This document shows, one piece after another, positions 36,440-47,614 of a stretch of 58,224 bases of DNA. Source of the stretch: Rugamonas sp. (GTDB taxonomy: Bacteria; Pseudomonadota; Gammaproteobacteria; Burkholderiales; Burkholderiaceae_D); NCBI RefSeq assembly GCF_025354735.1, contig NZ_JANXMI010000148.1, positions 1-58,224 on the forward strand, given 5' to 3'. The number at the start of each line of letters is the position of its first letter. Within the stretch, counting starts at the first letter, position 1. A program made the position numbers and the translations under genes. The notes under the pieces were generated by a model. The model ran no database searches and was not told the origin of the DNA. It saw only the letters and a list, made by a program, of their open reading frames with translations.

Positions 36440-39400
36440 TCGCCCGACTGATACGCTGGTCCATCGGCAATCGCCTGCTGGTGCTGCTGGCCAGCGTGGC
36501 GCTGGCGGCGTGGGGCGCGTGGGCGGTGGCGCGCGCCCCGCTCGACGCCTTGCCCGACCTGTCGGATGTGCAGGTCATCATCCGCACCAGTTATCCGGGC
36601 CAGGCGCCGCAGCTGGTCGAGAACCAGGTCACCTATCCGCTCACCACCACCATGCTGTCGGTGCCGGGCGCGAAAACGGTGCGCGGCTATTCCTTCTTCG
36701 GCGACTCCTATGTCTACGTGCTGTTCGACGACGGCACCGATCCCTATTGGGCCCGTTCGCGCGTGCTCGAATATCTGAACCAGGTCCAAGCGCGCCTGCC
36801 CAGCGGCGCGCGCGCCGCGCTCGGCCCGGACGCCACCGGCGTCGGCTGGGTCTACGAATATGCGCTGACCGACCGCAGCGGCAAGATGGATTTGTCGCAG
36901 CTGCGCGCGCTGCAGGACTGGTTCCTCAAATACGAGTTGAAGACGGTGCCCAATGTGGCCGAAGTGGCCAGCATAGGCGGCATGGTGAAGCAGTACCAGA
37001 TCGTGCTGGACCCGGAACGGATGCGCGCCTACGGCATCTCGCACGGCAGGGTGATCGACGCCGTGCAGCGCGCCAACCAGGAAAGCGGCGGCGCGGTGGT
37101 CGAGATGGGCGAGGCCGAATACATGGTGCGCGCCTCGGGTTATCTGCAATCGCTGGACGACTTCCGCAAGATCGGGCTGAGCGCCGACGGCGCCGGCGTG
37201 CCCGTCACGCTGGGCGACGTGGCGCGGGTGCAGCTCGGGCCGGAGATGCGGCGCGGGATCGCCGACCTGAATGGCGAGGGCGAAGTGGCGGGCGGCGTCA
37301 TCATCATGCGCTCGGGGAAAAACGCGCTCGACACCATCGCCGCCGTGAAGGCCAAGCTGGCACAACTCAAGGCCGGCCTGCCGCCCGGCGTGGAGCTGGT
37401 GCCGGTGTACGACCGCTCGCAGCTGATCGGGCGCGCGGTCGACCACCTCCAGCGCAAGCTGCTAGAGGAATTCATCGTCGTCGCGCTGGTGTGCGGCCTG
37501 TTCCTGTTCCATGTGCGCTCGGCGCTGGTGGCCATCGTGTCGCTGCCGCTGGGGGTGCTGGCGGCCTTCATCATCATGTCCTACCAGGGCGTGAACGCCA
37601 ACATCATGTCGCTGGGCGGCATCGCCATCGCCGTCGGCGCCATGGTCGACGCGGCCGTCGTCATGATCGAAAACGCCCACAAGCATATCGAAGCGTGGCG
37701 CCGCGCGCATCCGGGCCAGACGCTGGCCGGCGACGAGCACTGGCGCGTGATCGGCGACGCCGCCGCCGAAGTGGGACCGGCGCTGTTCTTTTCGCTGCTC
37801 ATCATCGTGCTGTCCTTCATTCCGGTGTTCACGCTGGAGGCGCAGGAAGGCCGTTTGTTCGCGCCGCTCGCTTACACCAAGACCTATGCGATGGCCGCCG
37901 CCGCCGCGCTGGCGGTGACGCTGGTGCCGGTGCTGATGGGGTATCTGGTACGCGGCCGGATTCCCGATGAACTTAGCAATCCGCTCAATCGCGGCCTGAT
38001 CGCCGCCTACCGGCCGCTGCTCGACATGGTGCTGCGCCGCCCGAAGACCACGCTGGCCGTGGCCGCGCTGATCGCGCTGGCCACGGTCTGGCCGCTGTCG
38101 CGCCTGGGCGGCGAATTCATGCCGCCGCTCGACGAGGGCGACCTGCTCTACATGCCGTCGGCCTGGCCCGGCATCGGCATCGGCAAGGTGGCGCAGCTGT
38201 TGCAGCAGACCGACCGTTTGATTAAAACCGTGCCGGAGGTGCAAAGCGTGTTCGGCAAGGCCGGCCGCGCCGACTCGGCCACCGACCCGGCGCCGCTGGA
38301 AATGTTCGAGACCACCATCCAGTTCAAGCCGCGCGGCCAGTGGCGGCCCGGCATGACGCCGGAGCGGCTGGTCGCGGAGCTGGACCGCGTGGTGCGGGTG
38401 CCGGGCTTGTCGAATCTGTGGGTGCCGTCCATCCGCAACCGCATCGACATGCTGGCCACCGGCATCAAGAGCCCGGTCGGCGTCAAGGTCGCCGGCGCCG
38501 ACTTGCGGCAGATCGACCGCATCGCCGGCGAGATCGAGCGCGTCGTCAAGCAGGTGCCGGGCGTGTCGTCGGCGCTGGCCGAGCGCCTCAATGGCGGGCG
38601 CTATATCGACGTGGGGATAGACCGCGGCGCCATCGCGCGCTACGGCATGAGCGTGGCCGAGGTGCAGAGCGTGGTCGCCAGCGCGGTCGGCGGCGATAAT
38701 ATCGGCGAGACGGTGGAGGGCTTGCAGCGCTTCCCGATCAATCTGCGCTATCCGCGCGAGGTGCGCGATTCGCTCGACCGGCTGCGCGAACTTCCCGTGC
38801 TGACCGCGCGCGGCGCGCAGATCCGCCTGGGCGACGTCGCCGCTTTGCGCATCGTCGACGGCCCGGCCATGCTCAAGAGCGAGAACGCGCGCCTGTCCGG
38901 CTGGGTGTATATCGACATCGATGGCCGCGACCTCAGTTCCGTGGTGGGCGACATGCAGCGGGCGGTGGCGCGGCAGGTCGCGCTGCCGGCAGGCTATTCG
39001 GTGTCGTGGTCGGGCCAGTTCGAGTATCTGCAACGGGCCACGGCGCGGCTGAAGATCGTGGTCCCGGCGACGTTGGCGATTATCTTCGTGCTGCTGTATC
39101 TGACCTTCAAGCGGCTCGACGAGGCGCTGCTGATCATGGCCACGCTGCCGTTCGCGCTGGCCGGCGGGGTGTGGCTGCTTTGGCTGCTCGGGCACCGGCT
39201 GTCGGTGGCCAGCGGCGTCGGCTTTATCGCGCTGGCGGGGGTGTCGGCCGAATTCGGCGTCATCATGCTGCTCTATCTGAAAAACGCCTGGGAGCCGGGC
39301 GGCCGCGCCGACGCCAACGACGCCAGCGGGGCCACCGAGGCGGATTTGATGGCGGCGATACGCGAGGGCGCCGTCATGCGGGTGCGGCCCAAGGCCATGA

Positions 39401-39597
39401 CGGTGGCGGTCATCGTCGCCGGCCTGGTGCCGATCATGATAGGCGCCGGCACCGGCTCGGAGGTGATGCAGCGCATCGCCGCGCCCATGGTGGGCGGCAT
39501 GGTCACCGCGCCCCTGCTGTCGATGCTGGTGGTGCCGGCGGCCTACCTGCTGATGCGGCGCCGGCGCCGACGCGCGCAAACCCTCCCCACGGCTTGA
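36436..39597 (+). CDS. cusA: Heavy-metal efflux RND pump, CusA-type
   Basis: A 1053-residue inner-membrane proton/metal antiporter with 12 membrane segments and two large periplasmic loops. The start [47 protein letters not shown] is typical of the HME-RND group. The membrane segment with the proton-relay acidic residues [23 protein letters not shown] is clear. The monovalent (Cu+/Ag+) rather than divalent type is suggested by [19 protein letters not shown], where CusA has its methionine relay, together with the Met/His-rich adaptor. It overlaps the adaptor by 4 bases. Its stop codon lies within the sigma-32 promoter of htpG. No regulator gene (CusRS-like) is adjacent. Confidence 0.92.
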   Translation: MIARLIRWSIGNRLLVLLASVALAAWGAWAVARAPLDALPDLSDVQVIIRTSYPGQAPQLVENQVTYPLTTTMLSVPGAKTVRGYSFFGDSYVYVLFDDGTDPYWARSRVLEYLNQVQARLPSGARAALGPDATGVGWVYEYALTDRSGKMDLSQLRALQDWFLKYELKTVPNVAEVASIGGMVKQYQIVLDPERMRAYGISHGRVIDAVQRANQESGGAVVEMGEAEYMVRASGYLQSLDDFRKIGLSADGAGVPVTLGDVARVQLGPEMRRGIADLNGEGEVAGGVIIMRSGKNALDTIAAVKAKLAQLKAGLPPGVELVPVYDRSQLIGRAVDHLQRKLLEEFIVVALVCGLFLFHVRSALVAIVSLPLGVLAAFIIMSYQGVNANIMSLGGIAIAVGAMVDAAVVMIENAHKHIEAWRRAHPGQTLAGDEHWRVIGDAAAEVGPALFFSLLIIVLSFIPVFTLEAQEGRLFAPLAYTKTYAMAAAAALAVTLVPVLMGYLVRGRIPDELSNPLNRGLIAAYRPLLDMVLRRPKTTLAVAALIALATVWPLSRLGGEFMPPLDEGDLLYMPSAWPGIGIGKVAQLLQQTDRLIKTVPEVQSVFGKAGRADSATDPAPLEMFETTIQFKPRGQWRPGMTPERLVAELDRVVRVPGLSNLWVPSIRNRIDMLATGIKSPVGVKVAGADLRQIDRIAGEIERVVKQVPGVSSALAERLNGGRYIDVGIDRGAIARYGMSVAEVQSVVASAVGGDNIGETVEGLQRFPINLRYPREVRDSLDRLRELPVLTARGAQIRLGDVAALRIVDGPAMLKSENARLSGWVYIDIDGRDLSSVVGDMQRAVARQVALPAGYSVSWSGQFEYLQRATARLKIVVPATLAIIFVLLYLTFKRLDEALLIMATLPFALAGGVWLLWLLGHRLSVASGVGFIALAGVSAEFGVIMLLYLKNAWEPGGRADANDASGATEADLMAAIREGAVMRVRPKAMTVAVIVAGLVPIMIGAGTGSEVMQRIAAPMVGGMVTAPLLSMLVVPAAYLLMRRRRRRAQTLPTA

Positions 39598-39620
39598 AAT
39601 CGCTCTTATAATCCCCACCT
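39593..39620 (+). promoter_or_regulatory. Sigma-32 heat-shock promoter for htpG
   Basis: CTTGAAA at 39593-39599, a 13-base spacer and CCCCACCT at 39613-39620 closely match the sigma-32 consensus (CTTGAAA, 11-16 bases, CCCCATnT). The -35 overlaps the cusA stop codon (TGA at 39595-39597). Transcription would start near 39627, giving a leader of about 60 bases before htpG. Confidence 0.75.
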
Positions 39621-39685
39621 GCGTGAAACGCTGTAACTCAAACGTATCACTCACCGTATCAACCAAAGACAAAATAGAGGCAAAC

Positions 39686-41605
39686 ATGGCTGACACCGAT
39701 AAGCAAACAATGGGTTTTCAAGCAGAAGTCAAACAGCTGCTGCAACTGATGATTCACTCGCTGTACTCGAACAAGGAAATTTTCCTGCGCGAGCTCATTT
39801 CGAACGCCTCCGACGCGTCCGACAAGCTGCGCTTCGAGGCGATCAACAATGACGCCCTGTACGGCAACGATCACGAACTGAAAATCAAAGTCAGCTTCGA
39901 CAAGGCAGCGCGCACCATCACGATTTCCGACAACGGCATCGGCATGAGCCGCGACGAGACCATTTCGCACCTGGGCACCATCGCCAAGTCGGGCACCAAG
40001 GAATTCTTCGGCAAGCTGTCCGGCGACCAGCAGCAGGACGCGGCCCTGATCGGCCAGTTCGGCGTGGGCTTCTACTCCGGCTTCATCGTCGCCGACAAGA
40101 TCACCGTCGAAACCCGCCGCGCCGGCGCCGCCGCTTCCGAGGGCGTGCGCTGGGAATCGGCCGGCGAGGGCGATTACACCATCGAGGCGATCGAAAAAAC
40201 CGCGCGCGGCACCGACATCATCCTGCACCTGCGCGCCGAGGAAGACGAGCTGCTCTCAAGCTGGAAAATCAAGTCCATCATCCGCAAATATTCGGACCAT
40301 ATCTCGCTGCCCATCGTCATGCAGAAAGAGGAGTGGGACGCCGACAAGAGCGAGACCGTGGTCAAGGAAGAGCTGGAAACGGTCAACCAGGCCAGCGCGC
40401 TGTGGGCCCGCAACAAGGCCGACATCACACCGGAACAGTACGACGAATTCTACAAGCACGTCTCGCACGACTTCCAGTCGCCGCTGACGCACACCCACAA
40501 CCGCGTCGAAGGCCGCAGCGAATACACGCAGCTGCTGTACACCCCGGCCAAGGCGCCGTTCGACCTGTGGGACCGCAACAAGCGCGGCGGCATCAAGCTG
40601 TATGTGAAGCGCGTCTTCATCATGGACGACGCCGAGCAGCTGATGCCGGCCTACCTGCGCTTCGTGAAAGGAGTGATCGATTCGGCCGACCTGCCGCTGA
40701 ACGTCTCGCGCGAAATCCTGCAAGAGTCGCGCGACGTCAAGGTGATACGCGACGGTTCGACCAAGCGCGTGATCGGCATGCTGGAAGAATTGGCCAACGC
40801 CGACGAGCAGGAAAAGAAGGACAAGTACGCGACCTTCTGGACCGAGTTCGGCCAGGTGCTGAAAGAGGGCATCGGCGAGGACGCGACCAACAAGGACCGC
40901 CTGGCCAAGCTGCTGCGCTTCGCCTCGACGCACAACGAGAACGATGCGCAGGCCACGTCGTTCGAGGAGTATGTCGGCCGCCTGAAGGAAGGCCAGGACA
41001 AGATCTACTACGTCACGGCCGATAACTACGTCGCCGCGAAAAACTCGCCGCACCTGGAGATCTTCCGCAAGAAGGGCGTGGAAGTGCTGCTGCTGACCGA
41101 CCGCGTCGACGAGTGGATGCTGTCCTTCCTGACCGAGTTCGAAGGCAAGGAGCTGGTGTCGGTGGCCAAGGGCGGCCTCGATCTGGGCAAGCTGGAAGAC
41201 GAAGCCGAGAAAAAGGAACACGAGGAGACCGAGACCTCGTATCAGGAGCTGGTCGGCAAAATGAAGGAAGCCCTGACCGACAAGGCCAAGGACGTGCGCG
41301 TGACGTTCCGCCTGACCGATTCGCCGGCCTGCCTGGTGGCCGACGAGAATGAATTGTCGGGCAACCTGCTGCGCATGCTGAAAGCCGCCGGCCAGAACGC
41401 GCCGGAGTCCAAGCCGATTTTGGAAATCAACCCGAACCACCCGCTGGTGACGCGCCTGAAGTACCAGGACGCCGGCAGCCAGTTCTCGGACTGGGCCCAC
41501 ATCCTGTTCGACCAGGCCTTGCTGGCCGAAGGCGGTTCGCTGAGCGACCCGGCCACCTTCGTCAAGCGCCTCAATGAAATGCTGCTGAGCGGCGCGGCCA
41601 AGTAA
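39686..41605 (+). CDS. htpG: Molecular chaperone HtpG (Hsp90)
   Basis: A 639-residue bacterial Hsp90, an ATP-driven homodimeric cytosolic chaperone for late folding of client proteins. The GHKL ATP-binding domain starts with [40 protein letters not shown], then [16 protein letters not shown] and [17 protein letters not shown]; the middle-domain catalytic Arg region is [20 protein letters not shown]. The C-terminal dimerisation domain is complete. The ATG at 39686 follows AGAGG. A heat-shock promoter lies upstream and a strong terminator lies 23 bases after the stop. Confidence 0.97.
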   Translation: MADTDKQTMGFQAEVKQLLQLMIHSLYSNKEIFLRELISNASDASDKLRFEAINNDALYGNDHELKIKVSFDKAARTITISDNGIGMSRDETISHLGTIAKSGTKEFFGKLSGDQQQDAALIGQFGVGFYSGFIVADKITVETRRAGAAASEGVRWESAGEGDYTIEAIEKTARGTDIILHLRAEEDELLSSWKIKSIIRKYSDHISLPIVMQKEEWDADKSETVVKEELETVNQASALWARNKADITPEQYDEFYKHVSHDFQSPLTHTHNRVEGRSEYTQLLYTPAKAPFDLWDRNKRGGIKLYVKRVFIMDDAEQLMPAYLRFVKGVIDSADLPLNVSREILQESRDVKVIRDGSTKRVIGMLEELANADEQEKKDKYATFWTEFGQVLKEGIGEDATNKDRLAKLLRFASTHNENDAQATSFEEYVGRLKEGQDKIYYVTADNYVAAKNSPHLEIFRKKGVEVLLLTDRVDEWMLSFLTEFEGKELVSVAKGGLDLGKLEDEAEKKEHEETETSYQELVGKMKEALTDKAKDVRVTFRLTDSPACLVADENELSGNLLRMLKAAGQNAPESKPILEINPNHPLVTRLKYQDAGSQFSDWAHILFDQALLAEGGSLSDPATFVKRLNEMLLSGAAK

Positions 41606-41627
41606 GCGGCCGGTTTTACGCACAAGT

Positions 41628-41666
41628 AAAAAGCGCTGCATCGGATAACGATGCGGCGCTTTTTTT
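41628..41666. terminator. Bidirectional intrinsic terminator between htpG and hicA
   Basis: A 16-base stem (arms 41628-41643 and 41649-41664, one G-T pair) with loop GATAA; an A-run opens the left arm and a T-run ends the right one. It therefore has terminator form on both strands, ending htpG from the left and hicBA from the right (hicA stop at 41670). Confidence 0.9.
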
Positions 41667-41669
41667 CGC

Positions 41670-41858
41670 TCAGAATTTTGGACTGATGCCCGCCGCTTTC
41701 AGGATGGCGTTGGCGGTATGTTTGGACAGGCAGTTGAATGGGACGGAAACGTTTATCTGGCCATTGCTCCAGATTTCATGCGACCCTTTTCCTGCCCGCA
41801 GAAAGTAAAATCCCTTTGATCGCAGCTGCTGCACTATCTGTGCATGGTAGCCCTTCAT
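41670..41858 (-). CDS. hicA: HicA-family mRNA interferase toxin
   Basis: A 62-residue double-stranded-RNA-binding-fold toxin that cleaves mRNA when not held by its antitoxin. The active-site His is H27 in GKGSHEIW, the family's GSHxxW/Y motif; the C-terminal helix SKHTANAILKAAGI is also typical. The ATG at 41858 overlaps the antitoxin stop by 4 bases, the usual hicBA-type arrangement with the antitoxin first. Its stop is 4 bases from the shared terminator. A complete active-site core suggests that it is functional. Confidence 0.88.
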   Translation of the reverse strand: MKGYHAQIVQQLRSKGFYFLRAGKGSHEIWSNGQINVSVPFNCLSKHTANAILKAAGISPKF

Positions 41859-42118
41859 GCATTGCGGAGATTGAGGTCTGCAACGGCGCGGCGCGACGAG
41901 CCGTCTTGAATCAGCTCGGCCAGCAGGTCGTCGATGGTGCCATCGATTTCGCGTATCAGTTCGGGAAAGGTGGAGGCTTCGCAGACCAGGCCGGGCAAGT
42001 CGTCGCTGGTGGCGACGAAGACGCCGGCTTCATCGTCGCGCAGGACGTTCACGCGCACCTTGAGCGGCAAACCTAAACGGGACAATATCCGCCAGAATGG
42101 ATAACCGATGCGATACAT
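41855..42118 (-). CDS. hicB: HicB-like antitoxin (DUF1902)
   Basis: An 87-residue protein whose core (LKVRVNVLRDDEAGVFVATSDDLPGLVCEASTFPELIREI) is the DUF1902 / HicB-like fold that caps and inhibits HicA. The N-terminal addition MYRIGYPFWRILSRLGLP is common in this subgroup. No DNA-binding domain (helix-turn-helix or ribbon) is visible at either end, which many HicB antitoxins have, so autoregulation may be weak or different. The ribosome site is poor. Repeats upstream of the gene could be the promoter-operator zone. Confidence 0.85.
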   Translation of the reverse strand: MYRIGYPFWRILSRLGLPLKVRVNVLRDDEAGVFVATSDDLPGLVCEASTFPELIREIDGTIDDLLAELIQDGSSRRAVADLNLRNA

Positions 42119-42140
42119 GATGAGGGCCGGTCAGCGTTGT

Positions 42141-42163
42141 GTAGCACTTAGTATAGTACTTCG
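42141..42163 (-). promoter_or_regulatory. Possible hicBA promoter-operator
   Basis: On the minus strand AAGTACT and AAGTGCT appear as direct repeats 11 bases apart around a TATACT -10-like element (42150-42155), about 35 bases before hicB. No good -35 is seen. Confidence 0.3.
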
Positions 42164-42269
42164 CTGGCCGATCCGGCTTGGCGATGCCTGATGCATCGCA
42201 ATGGTGATGGCGGCGGACCGCCATGGCGCATGGTTCGCGCGATGACGGCCCGCCGCTGGCTTCACGACC

Positions 42270-44666
42270 TTAGTGCTGCGCGTCCGACATCGACGGCGGC
42301 AGGCTGGCCGCGCCGCTGGCCCAGCTCTTGTTCGGGGTGGCGCGCATGAAGAATTCCAGCGTGCCGCCGGCGGCGATGTCCTTATGCTCGATGTAGCTGC
42401 GATCGAGCGGCTTGCCGTTCAGGAGCACGTGGTCGACGTAGAAGTTCTTCTCGCTCAGGTGGTGCGCGGTCATCGTGAACTGCTTGCCGCCGCTGAGCTT
42501 CATGGTCGCGTGGTCGACCCGTGGCGTGCCGATTTCGTAGGTCAGATCATTCGGCGCGACCGGATAAAAGCCCATCGCGCTGAAGATGTACCAGGCCGAC
42601 ATCTGGCCGATGTCGTCGTTGCCGGGCAGGCCGTCGGGACGGCTGAAATACATGGTCTGCATCACCTGGTGGATGCGCTCCTGGGTGCGCCACGGCTGGC
42701 CGGCGTAGTCGTACAGATAGGCGATGTGGTGACTCGGCTCGTTGCCCTGCACGTACTGGCCGATCAGGCCCGAGATGTCTTCCTGCTCCTGCACCTTGTC
42801 TTTACTGACTTCGGTATCGAACAGCTGGTCGAGCCGCTTGACGAATTGCTGCTTGCCGCCCATCAGTTCGATCAGCTTGGCGACGTCGTGCGGCACGTAC
42901 CACGAATACTGCATCGAGCTGCCCTCGGTGAAGGCGCTGTGTTTTTGCGCCAGCTCCGGGTCGAACGGGGTTTCCCAGCTGCCGTCGGACATGCGGCCGC
43001 GCATGAAGCCGACCTTGGCGTCGAACACGTTGCGGTAGTTCTGCGAACGCTTCAGATAATGCTCGTAGTCGGCCTGCTTGCCGAGCGCCTTGGCGAATTG
43101 CGCGATGGCGAAATCGTCATACGCGTATTCGGCCGTCTTCGACGACGCTTCGTTTTGCAGGTCGTAGGCGACGTAGCCGCGGTCGATATAGGAATCGAGG
43201 CCGGCGAAGTCGCGCCGGTTGGCGGTGTCGGTGACGGCCTGGTAGGCCAGTTCGGCGTCGAAGCCGCGCAAGCCCTTGACGTAGGCGTCGGCGATCACCG
43301 ACACGGCGTGGTAGCCGATCATGGTGCCGGTCTCGTTGCCGTGGAAAGCCCATATCGGCAGCATGTGCACGGGACTTTGCTGGTAGTGCTCGAGCATCGA
43401 GGTAATCATGTCGGCCACCTTGTCGGTCTCGATGTAGGTGAACAGCGGATGAAGCGCGCGGTAGGTGTCCCACAGCGAGAAGATGGTGTAGGTTGGATGG
43501 TCGGAATGGTGGATGTTCTGGTCGAGGCCACGGTAGTTGCCGTCGACGTCGTTGTACACCACCGGTCCGAGCACGCTGTGGTACAGCGAGGTGTAGAACA
43601 TGCTCATGTTCTCCGGCGTGCCGCGCACGTCGAACTTGTTCAACTCCGTCCGCCACTTCTGTTTCGCTTCGGCGCGCACGCGGTCGAAATCGAAGTCCGG
43701 CACTTCGGCGGCCAGGTTTTTCAGCGCGCCGTCCGGGCTGACGTAGGAGATGCCGACCTTCAGCACCACCTGTTCGCCGGCCGTGGTCTTGAAGTCGACA
43801 TAGGCTTTCAGCGCGCGGCCCTGCTGCTCCGGCGCGGTGCTGATTTCGTTGGCGGCGATGGCTTCTTCCTTGGAGCGCGGCATGCGGCCGTAGCGGTGCG
43901 TGTCTTCGCGCACCATGCCGAAGCTGTCGAAGGGCCGCGAGAATTTGATGGCGAAGTAAATCGGCTTGAACTTGGCCCAGCCGTTCGTCATGCGGTAGCC
44001 GGTGATGGTCTGGTTGTCGACCACGCGCAGGGAGCTCCACAACACCTTGTCTTCCGTGTTGTAGATGGCGTGCGTCAGGTCGATGACGATGTGGGCCTGG
44101 TCCGACTGCGGAAAGGTGTAGCGGTGCACGCCGACGCGGGTGCTGGCGCTCATTTCGGCGCGGATGCCGTAGTCCTTCAGGCCGACCGCGTAATAGCCGG
44201 GCTGCGCCACTTCGTCGGCGTGGCTGTAGTGGGAGCGGTAGCCTGGCTCGGTATCGTTGCCCGCTTGCAGATGCAGCGCGCCGGTGGTCGGCATGATGAG
44301 CAGGTCGCCGAAGTCGGAGTGGCCGGTGCCGCTGAAGTGGGTGTGGCTGAAGCCGAGGATGACCGGGTCTTCGTAGCGGTAGCCGGCGGCCCAGGCGTAG
44401 CAGCATTCGGTGAAATTGCCCTTGAAGATGCGGTTGCTGGTGTCGGGACTGAGCTGCACCAGGCCGAAGGGCACCGTGGCGCCGGGGTAGGTGTGGCCTT
44501 CGCCGCCGGTGCCTATCATGGGGTTGGCGTAGTCGTAAGGCTCGGCCGGCTTGCCGGCGTGGGCATCGGCGTCGGCGCGGGATGGCGCGGCGGCGAGCGC
44601 CAGCAAGGTCGATAATGCTACCCACAAAGGAAGGCGGACGGTTCGGACTTTCTTCAACGCTTGCAT
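42270..44666 (-). CDS. Exported GH92-family alpha-mannosidase
   Basis: A 798-residue glycoside hydrolase with a signal peptide (LPLWVALSTLLALAAAPSRADA). GH92 enzymes are calcium-dependent exo-alpha-mannosidases that trim mannans or N-glycans. Family blocks: YDYANPMIGTGGEGHTYPGATVPFGLVQLSPDT at the start, GFSHTHFSGTGHSDFGDLLIMP, TIFSLWDTYRALHPLFT, PIWAFHGNETGTMIGYHAVSV and GLPGNDDIGQMSAWYIFSAMGFYPV with the expected acid residues. The ATG at 44666 has AGGAG 5 bases upstream. It stands alone, with no SusCD or transporter genes beside it, unlike the polysaccharide-utilisation loci where GH92 genes usually occur. Confidence 0.93.
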   Translation of the reverse strand: MQALKKVRTVRLPLWVALSTLLALAAAPSRADADAHAGKPAEPYDYANPMIGTGGEGHTYPGATVPFGLVQLSPDTSNRIFKGNFTECCYAWAAGYRYEDPVILGFSHTHFSGTGHSDFGDLLIMPTTGALHLQAGNDTEPGYRSHYSHADEVAQPGYYAVGLKDYGIRAEMSASTRVGVHRYTFPQSDQAHIVIDLTHAIYNTEDKVLWSSLRVVDNQTITGYRMTNGWAKFKPIYFAIKFSRPFDSFGMVREDTHRYGRMPRSKEEAIAANEISTAPEQQGRALKAYVDFKTTAGEQVVLKVGISYVSPDGALKNLAAEVPDFDFDRVRAEAKQKWRTELNKFDVRGTPENMSMFYTSLYHSVLGPVVYNDVDGNYRGLDQNIHHSDHPTYTIFSLWDTYRALHPLFTYIETDKVADMITSMLEHYQQSPVHMLPIWAFHGNETGTMIGYHAVSVIADAYVKGLRGFDAELAYQAVTDTANRRDFAGLDSYIDRGYVAYDLQNEASSKTAEYAYDDFAIAQFAKALGKQADYEHYLKRSQNYRNVFDAKVGFMRGRMSDGSWETPFDPELAQKHSAFTEGSSMQYSWYVPHDVAKLIELMGGKQQFVKRLDQLFDTEVSKDKVQEQEDISGLIGQYVQGNEPSHHIAYLYDYAGQPWRTQERIHQVMQTMYFSRPDGLPGNDDIGQMSAWYIFSAMGFYPVAPNDLTYEIGTPRVDHATMKLSGGKQFTMTAHHLSEKNFYVDHVLLNGKPLDRSYIEHKDIAAGGTLEFFMRATPNKSWASGAASLPPSMSDAQH

Positions 44667-44937
44667 GGTTCTCCTAGCTGGTGGCGGGCGCCGGCGCCGG
44701 TGGCCGGTCAAAAAAATCGACTAACAGTATCATGTATGACCGGCGCGGGAAATAGCGCCGGGCGCCGTCCGGTCGCTGGGCGCACGCGGCGACACATAGT
44801 GCTGGTGGTTTTGTTGCATTTACGTAACAATACCGCCTTTGCGGCGCATGCCCAGCGTGCGACTGCTACCATGGCTGTTCAGGACATGGGGCGGGCCGCC
44901 GTCTCTCTCGATGTCCTTCAATATAAGGAGCTGGAAA

Positions 44938-46539
44938 ATGGGTAAGTTGCGGATCGGAAGGTTGTTGGTCATCAGTTTTGGTGCCATGGTGTTGATTTTG
45001 GTGGCGCTGGGCATATTGGGCGCGGTCCGTCTCAAGCAGAGCGGCGCGGCGCTCCAGGACATCACCCTGCACCAGGAAGTCAAGGTGGCCCTGACCAACC
45101 GCATTCGTCTGACCGCGACGGGGATACTGCTGGAAGTGGAAAACGTGGTGCTGGCGCCGACGACGGCCCAGGCCGACGCCGCCACCGCGCGCATGAACGC
45201 AGGCGTCGCCGAAGTGTCGGCCACCTACGACAAGCTCAAGGCGACCGGCCTGGACGCCACCGAAACCAAGTCCTTCGAAGAAGCGGCGGAGCTGCGCAAG
45301 CGCTTCCGCGGGTCCTTCACGCACGCGCTGGAAATGCTCGGCGAAGGCAGCCGCGAGTCGGCCGTGCCGCTGCTGTTCGACGAAACGCTGCCGGCGCTGC
45401 AAGCGTATCGCGACAAGCTGCAAACCATCATCGACTATCAGGAAAAGAACACCGCGCAGAGCCGCGACGACGCCATCGCCGGCGCCACGTCGGCGCAGCG
45501 CTGGATGATCGTCAGCACGCTGCTCGGCGCCGCGCTGGCCGCGCTGGCCTGCTTCCTGGTGCAGCGCTCCGTGACGGGGCCGATCAACCAGGCGCTGGAA
45601 ATGACGCGCGCCGTGGCCCAGGGCAATCTGTCGAGCCGCAGCCAGTTCGACCCGAGTTCCGACAATGAAGCGAACCGCATGCTCGAAGCGCTCGACCAGA
45701 TGACGGTGCGGTTGCGCGAAATCGTCGGCGAAGTGCGCATCAGCAGCGACACCATCGCCACCGCCTCGGCCGAAATCGCCGGCGGCAGCATGGACCTGTC
45801 GAGCCGCACCGAGCACCAGGCCGGCGCGCTGGAAGAAACGGCGTCGTCGATGGAGCAGCTCACCAGCAGCGTGCGCGACAACGCCAGCAACGCCGGCCGC
45901 GCCGACGAACTGGCCGCCAAGGCCACCCGCATCGCCGGCGACGGCGGCAACGTGATCGGCCAGGTGGTCGAGACCATGGGCCACATCGACGCGTCGGCGC
46001 GCAAGATCGTCGACATCATCTCCGTCATCGACGGCATCGCCTTCCAGACCAATATTTTGGCGCTGAACGCGGCCGTCGAAGCGGCGCGCGCCGGCGAACA
46101 GGGTCGCGGCTTCGCGGTGGTGGCGACGGAAGTGCGCAACCTGGCGCAGCGCTCGGCCACGGCGGCCAAGGAAGTCAAGGCGCTGATCGACGAATCGGTC
46201 GCCAACGTCAACGTCGGCAACAAGCTGGTGGCGCAGGCCGGCGGTACGATGCAAAACATCGTTGGCAGCATCGAGGACCTGAGCGTGATCGTGCGCCAGA
46301 TCGCCGCCACCAGCACCGAGCAGGCCGGCGGCATCGAGCAAATCAACCAGGCCATCGCGGCGATGGACGACGTGACGCAGCAGAACGCGGCGCTGGTCGA
46401 GGAAACCGCCGCCGCCGCCAAGTCGCTCAGCGACCAGGGCGAAGTGCTGCAACAGGCCATCGGCGTGTTCACGCTCGACGGCGACGGCGGCCAACGCCCG
46501 CACCGCGCCACGCCGGCGCGGCGCTTGATCGCGGCGTAA
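44938..46539 (+). CDS. Methyl-accepting chemotaxis protein
   Basis: A 533-residue chemoreceptor. Membrane segment 1 ([22 protein letters not shown], about 8-30), four-helix-bundle ligand domain (to about 185), membrane segment 2 ([20 protein letters not shown]), HAMP, and the signalling domain with its conserved hairpin tip [39 protein letters not shown]. The methylation-region helices are Ala/Glu-rich. There is no C-terminal CheR/CheB docking pentapeptide (the end is RRLIAA). The ATG at 44938 is chosen over upstream in-frame codons because AAGGAG lies 7 bases before it. The ligand is unknown. Confidence 0.93.
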   Translation: MGKLRIGRLLVISFGAMVLILVALGILGAVRLKQSGAALQDITLHQEVKVALTNRIRLTATGILLEVENVVLAPTTAQADAATARMNAGVAEVSATYDKLKATGLDATETKSFEEAAELRKRFRGSFTHALEMLGEGSRESAVPLLFDETLPALQAYRDKLQTIIDYQEKNTAQSRDDAIAGATSAQRWMIVSTLLGAALAALACFLVQRSVTGPINQALEMTRAVAQGNLSSRSQFDPSSDNEANRMLEALDQMTVRLREIVGEVRISSDTIATASAEIAGGSMDLSSRTEHQAGALEETASSMEQLTSSVRDNASNAGRADELAAKATRIAGDGGNVIGQVVETMGHIDASARKIVDIISVIDGIAFQTNILALNAAVEAARAGEQGRGFAVVATEVRNLAQRSATAAKEVKALIDESVANVNVGNKLVAQAGGTMQNIVGSIEDLSVIVRQIAATSTEQAGGIEQINQAIAAMDDVTQQNAALVEETAAAAKSLSDQGEVLQQAIGVFTLDGDGGQRPHRATPARRLIAA

Positions 46540-46666
46540 GCGCGACATAAGCGCGTGGGGTAGGTGGGGTCAGTGGCGTCGGCGCGCGGCGGGGTGATAG
46601 CTCGCCGCCCCGTGCATCGGGGTCAGGCTCCGATTTTGACGTCGCCGATTTGAGCCCGCTCCCGCC
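46540..46666. repeat. Convergent intergenic region with GGGGTCAG repeats and hairpins
   Basis: Between two converging genes. GGGGTCAG occurs at 46566-46573 and 46619-46626; CCCCG-TGCAT-CGGGG forms a perfect hairpin at 46608-46622; GGCGG/CCGCC arms flank it. GGGGTCAG-type short palindromic repeats are, in my memory, common between genes in Oxalobacteraceae. They may act as terminators for both genes. Confidence 0.5.
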
Positions 46667-47566
46667 TTACAGCGCGGTGCGCAGCTCGAACAATTCCGGG
46701 AACAGCACCACGTCGAGCATCTTGCGCAGGTAGCTGACGCCGGCCGTGCCGCCGGTGCCGGTCTTGAAACCGATGATGCGCTCGACCGTCGTCACGTGGC
46801 GGAAGCGCCAGTAGCGGAACGCCGTCTCCAGGTCGACCAGTTTCTCGGCCAGCTCGTACAAGGCCCAGTGCTTTTCCGGCGCGCGATACACGGCCAGCCA
46901 GGCCTGCTTGACCGATTCGTCGGGCGCGGTGGCCAGCGTCCAGTCGGCGTGCAGGCGCTCCGGCGCGATCGCCAGGCCGCTGCGCGCCAGCAGCTGGACC
47001 GCCTCGTCGTACACCGACGGCGTCCGCAGCGCCGCGTCCAGCAGCGCGTAGGCATCCGGCGCGGTGCTGTGGACGTTCAGCAGCGCCGCGTTCTTGTTCC
47101 CCAGGATGAATTCAATCTCCCGATACTGGTGGGACTGGAAGCCGGACGACGCGCCCAGGTAGGGGCGGATCGCCGTGTACTCGGACGGCGTCATCGTCGC
47201 CAGCACGTCCCAGGCGTGGACCAGCTGGTCCATGATGCGCGCCACGCGGGCCAGCATTTTGAAAGCCGGCGCCAGATCGTTCGCTTGCAGGTTGGCGCGC
47301 ACGGCGTGCATCTCGTGCAGCATCAGTTTCATCCACAATTCGCTGGTCTGGTGCTGGACGATGAACAGCATTTCATTGTGATTCGGCGACAGCGGATGCT
47401 GCGCGTTGAGGATGCGGTCCAAGCCCAGATAATCGCCGTAGCTCATCGATTTACTGAAATCCATCTGCGCGCCGTGCCATTCGGCGTCGCCGGGCTGGGC
47501 TACTGCCGCTGGTGCGGCGGCGGCGCCATTGAACGGGCAGCCGCCCTCGGCGTTTTTATCTGTCAT
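46667..47566 (-). CDS. kynA: Tryptophan 2,3-dioxygenase
   Basis: A 299-residue heme dioxygenase that opens the indole ring of L-tryptophan to N-formylkynurenine, the first step of the kynurenine pathway. Landmarks: [65 protein letters not shown], and [31 protein letters not shown], which holds the proximal heme His. The length matches the family. It is the second gene after kynU with 48 bases between; the formamidase that normally links the two steps (kynB) is not in the window. Confidence 0.97.
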   Translation of the reverse strand: MTDKNAEGGCPFNGAAAAPAAVAQPGDAEWHGAQMDFSKSMSYGDYLGLDRILNAQHPLSPNHNEMLFIVQHQTSELWMKLMLHEMHAVRANLQANDLAPAFKMLARVARIMDQLVHAWDVLATMTPSEYTAIRPYLGASSGFQSHQYREIEFILGNKNAALLNVHSTAPDAYALLDAALRTPSVYDEAVQLLARSGLAIAPERLHADWTLATAPDESVKQAWLAVYRAPEKHWALYELAEKLVDLETAFRYWRFRHVTTVERIIGFKTGTGGTAGVSYLRKMLDVVLFPELFELRTAL

Positions 47567-47614
47567 GGCAATCTCTATAAACTATATAAATGGTTTTTAC
47601 TGAGGATCGGATGC

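Noticed and set aside
39607..39612. A perfect TATAAT box before htpG
   Set aside because: TTGAAA lies only 7 bases before it, far too close for sigma-70; the sigma-32 reading of the same region fits much better.
42270..44666. GH92 gene as part of a polysaccharide-utilisation locus
   Set aside because: No SusC/SusD, transporter or other glycosidase gene flanks it.
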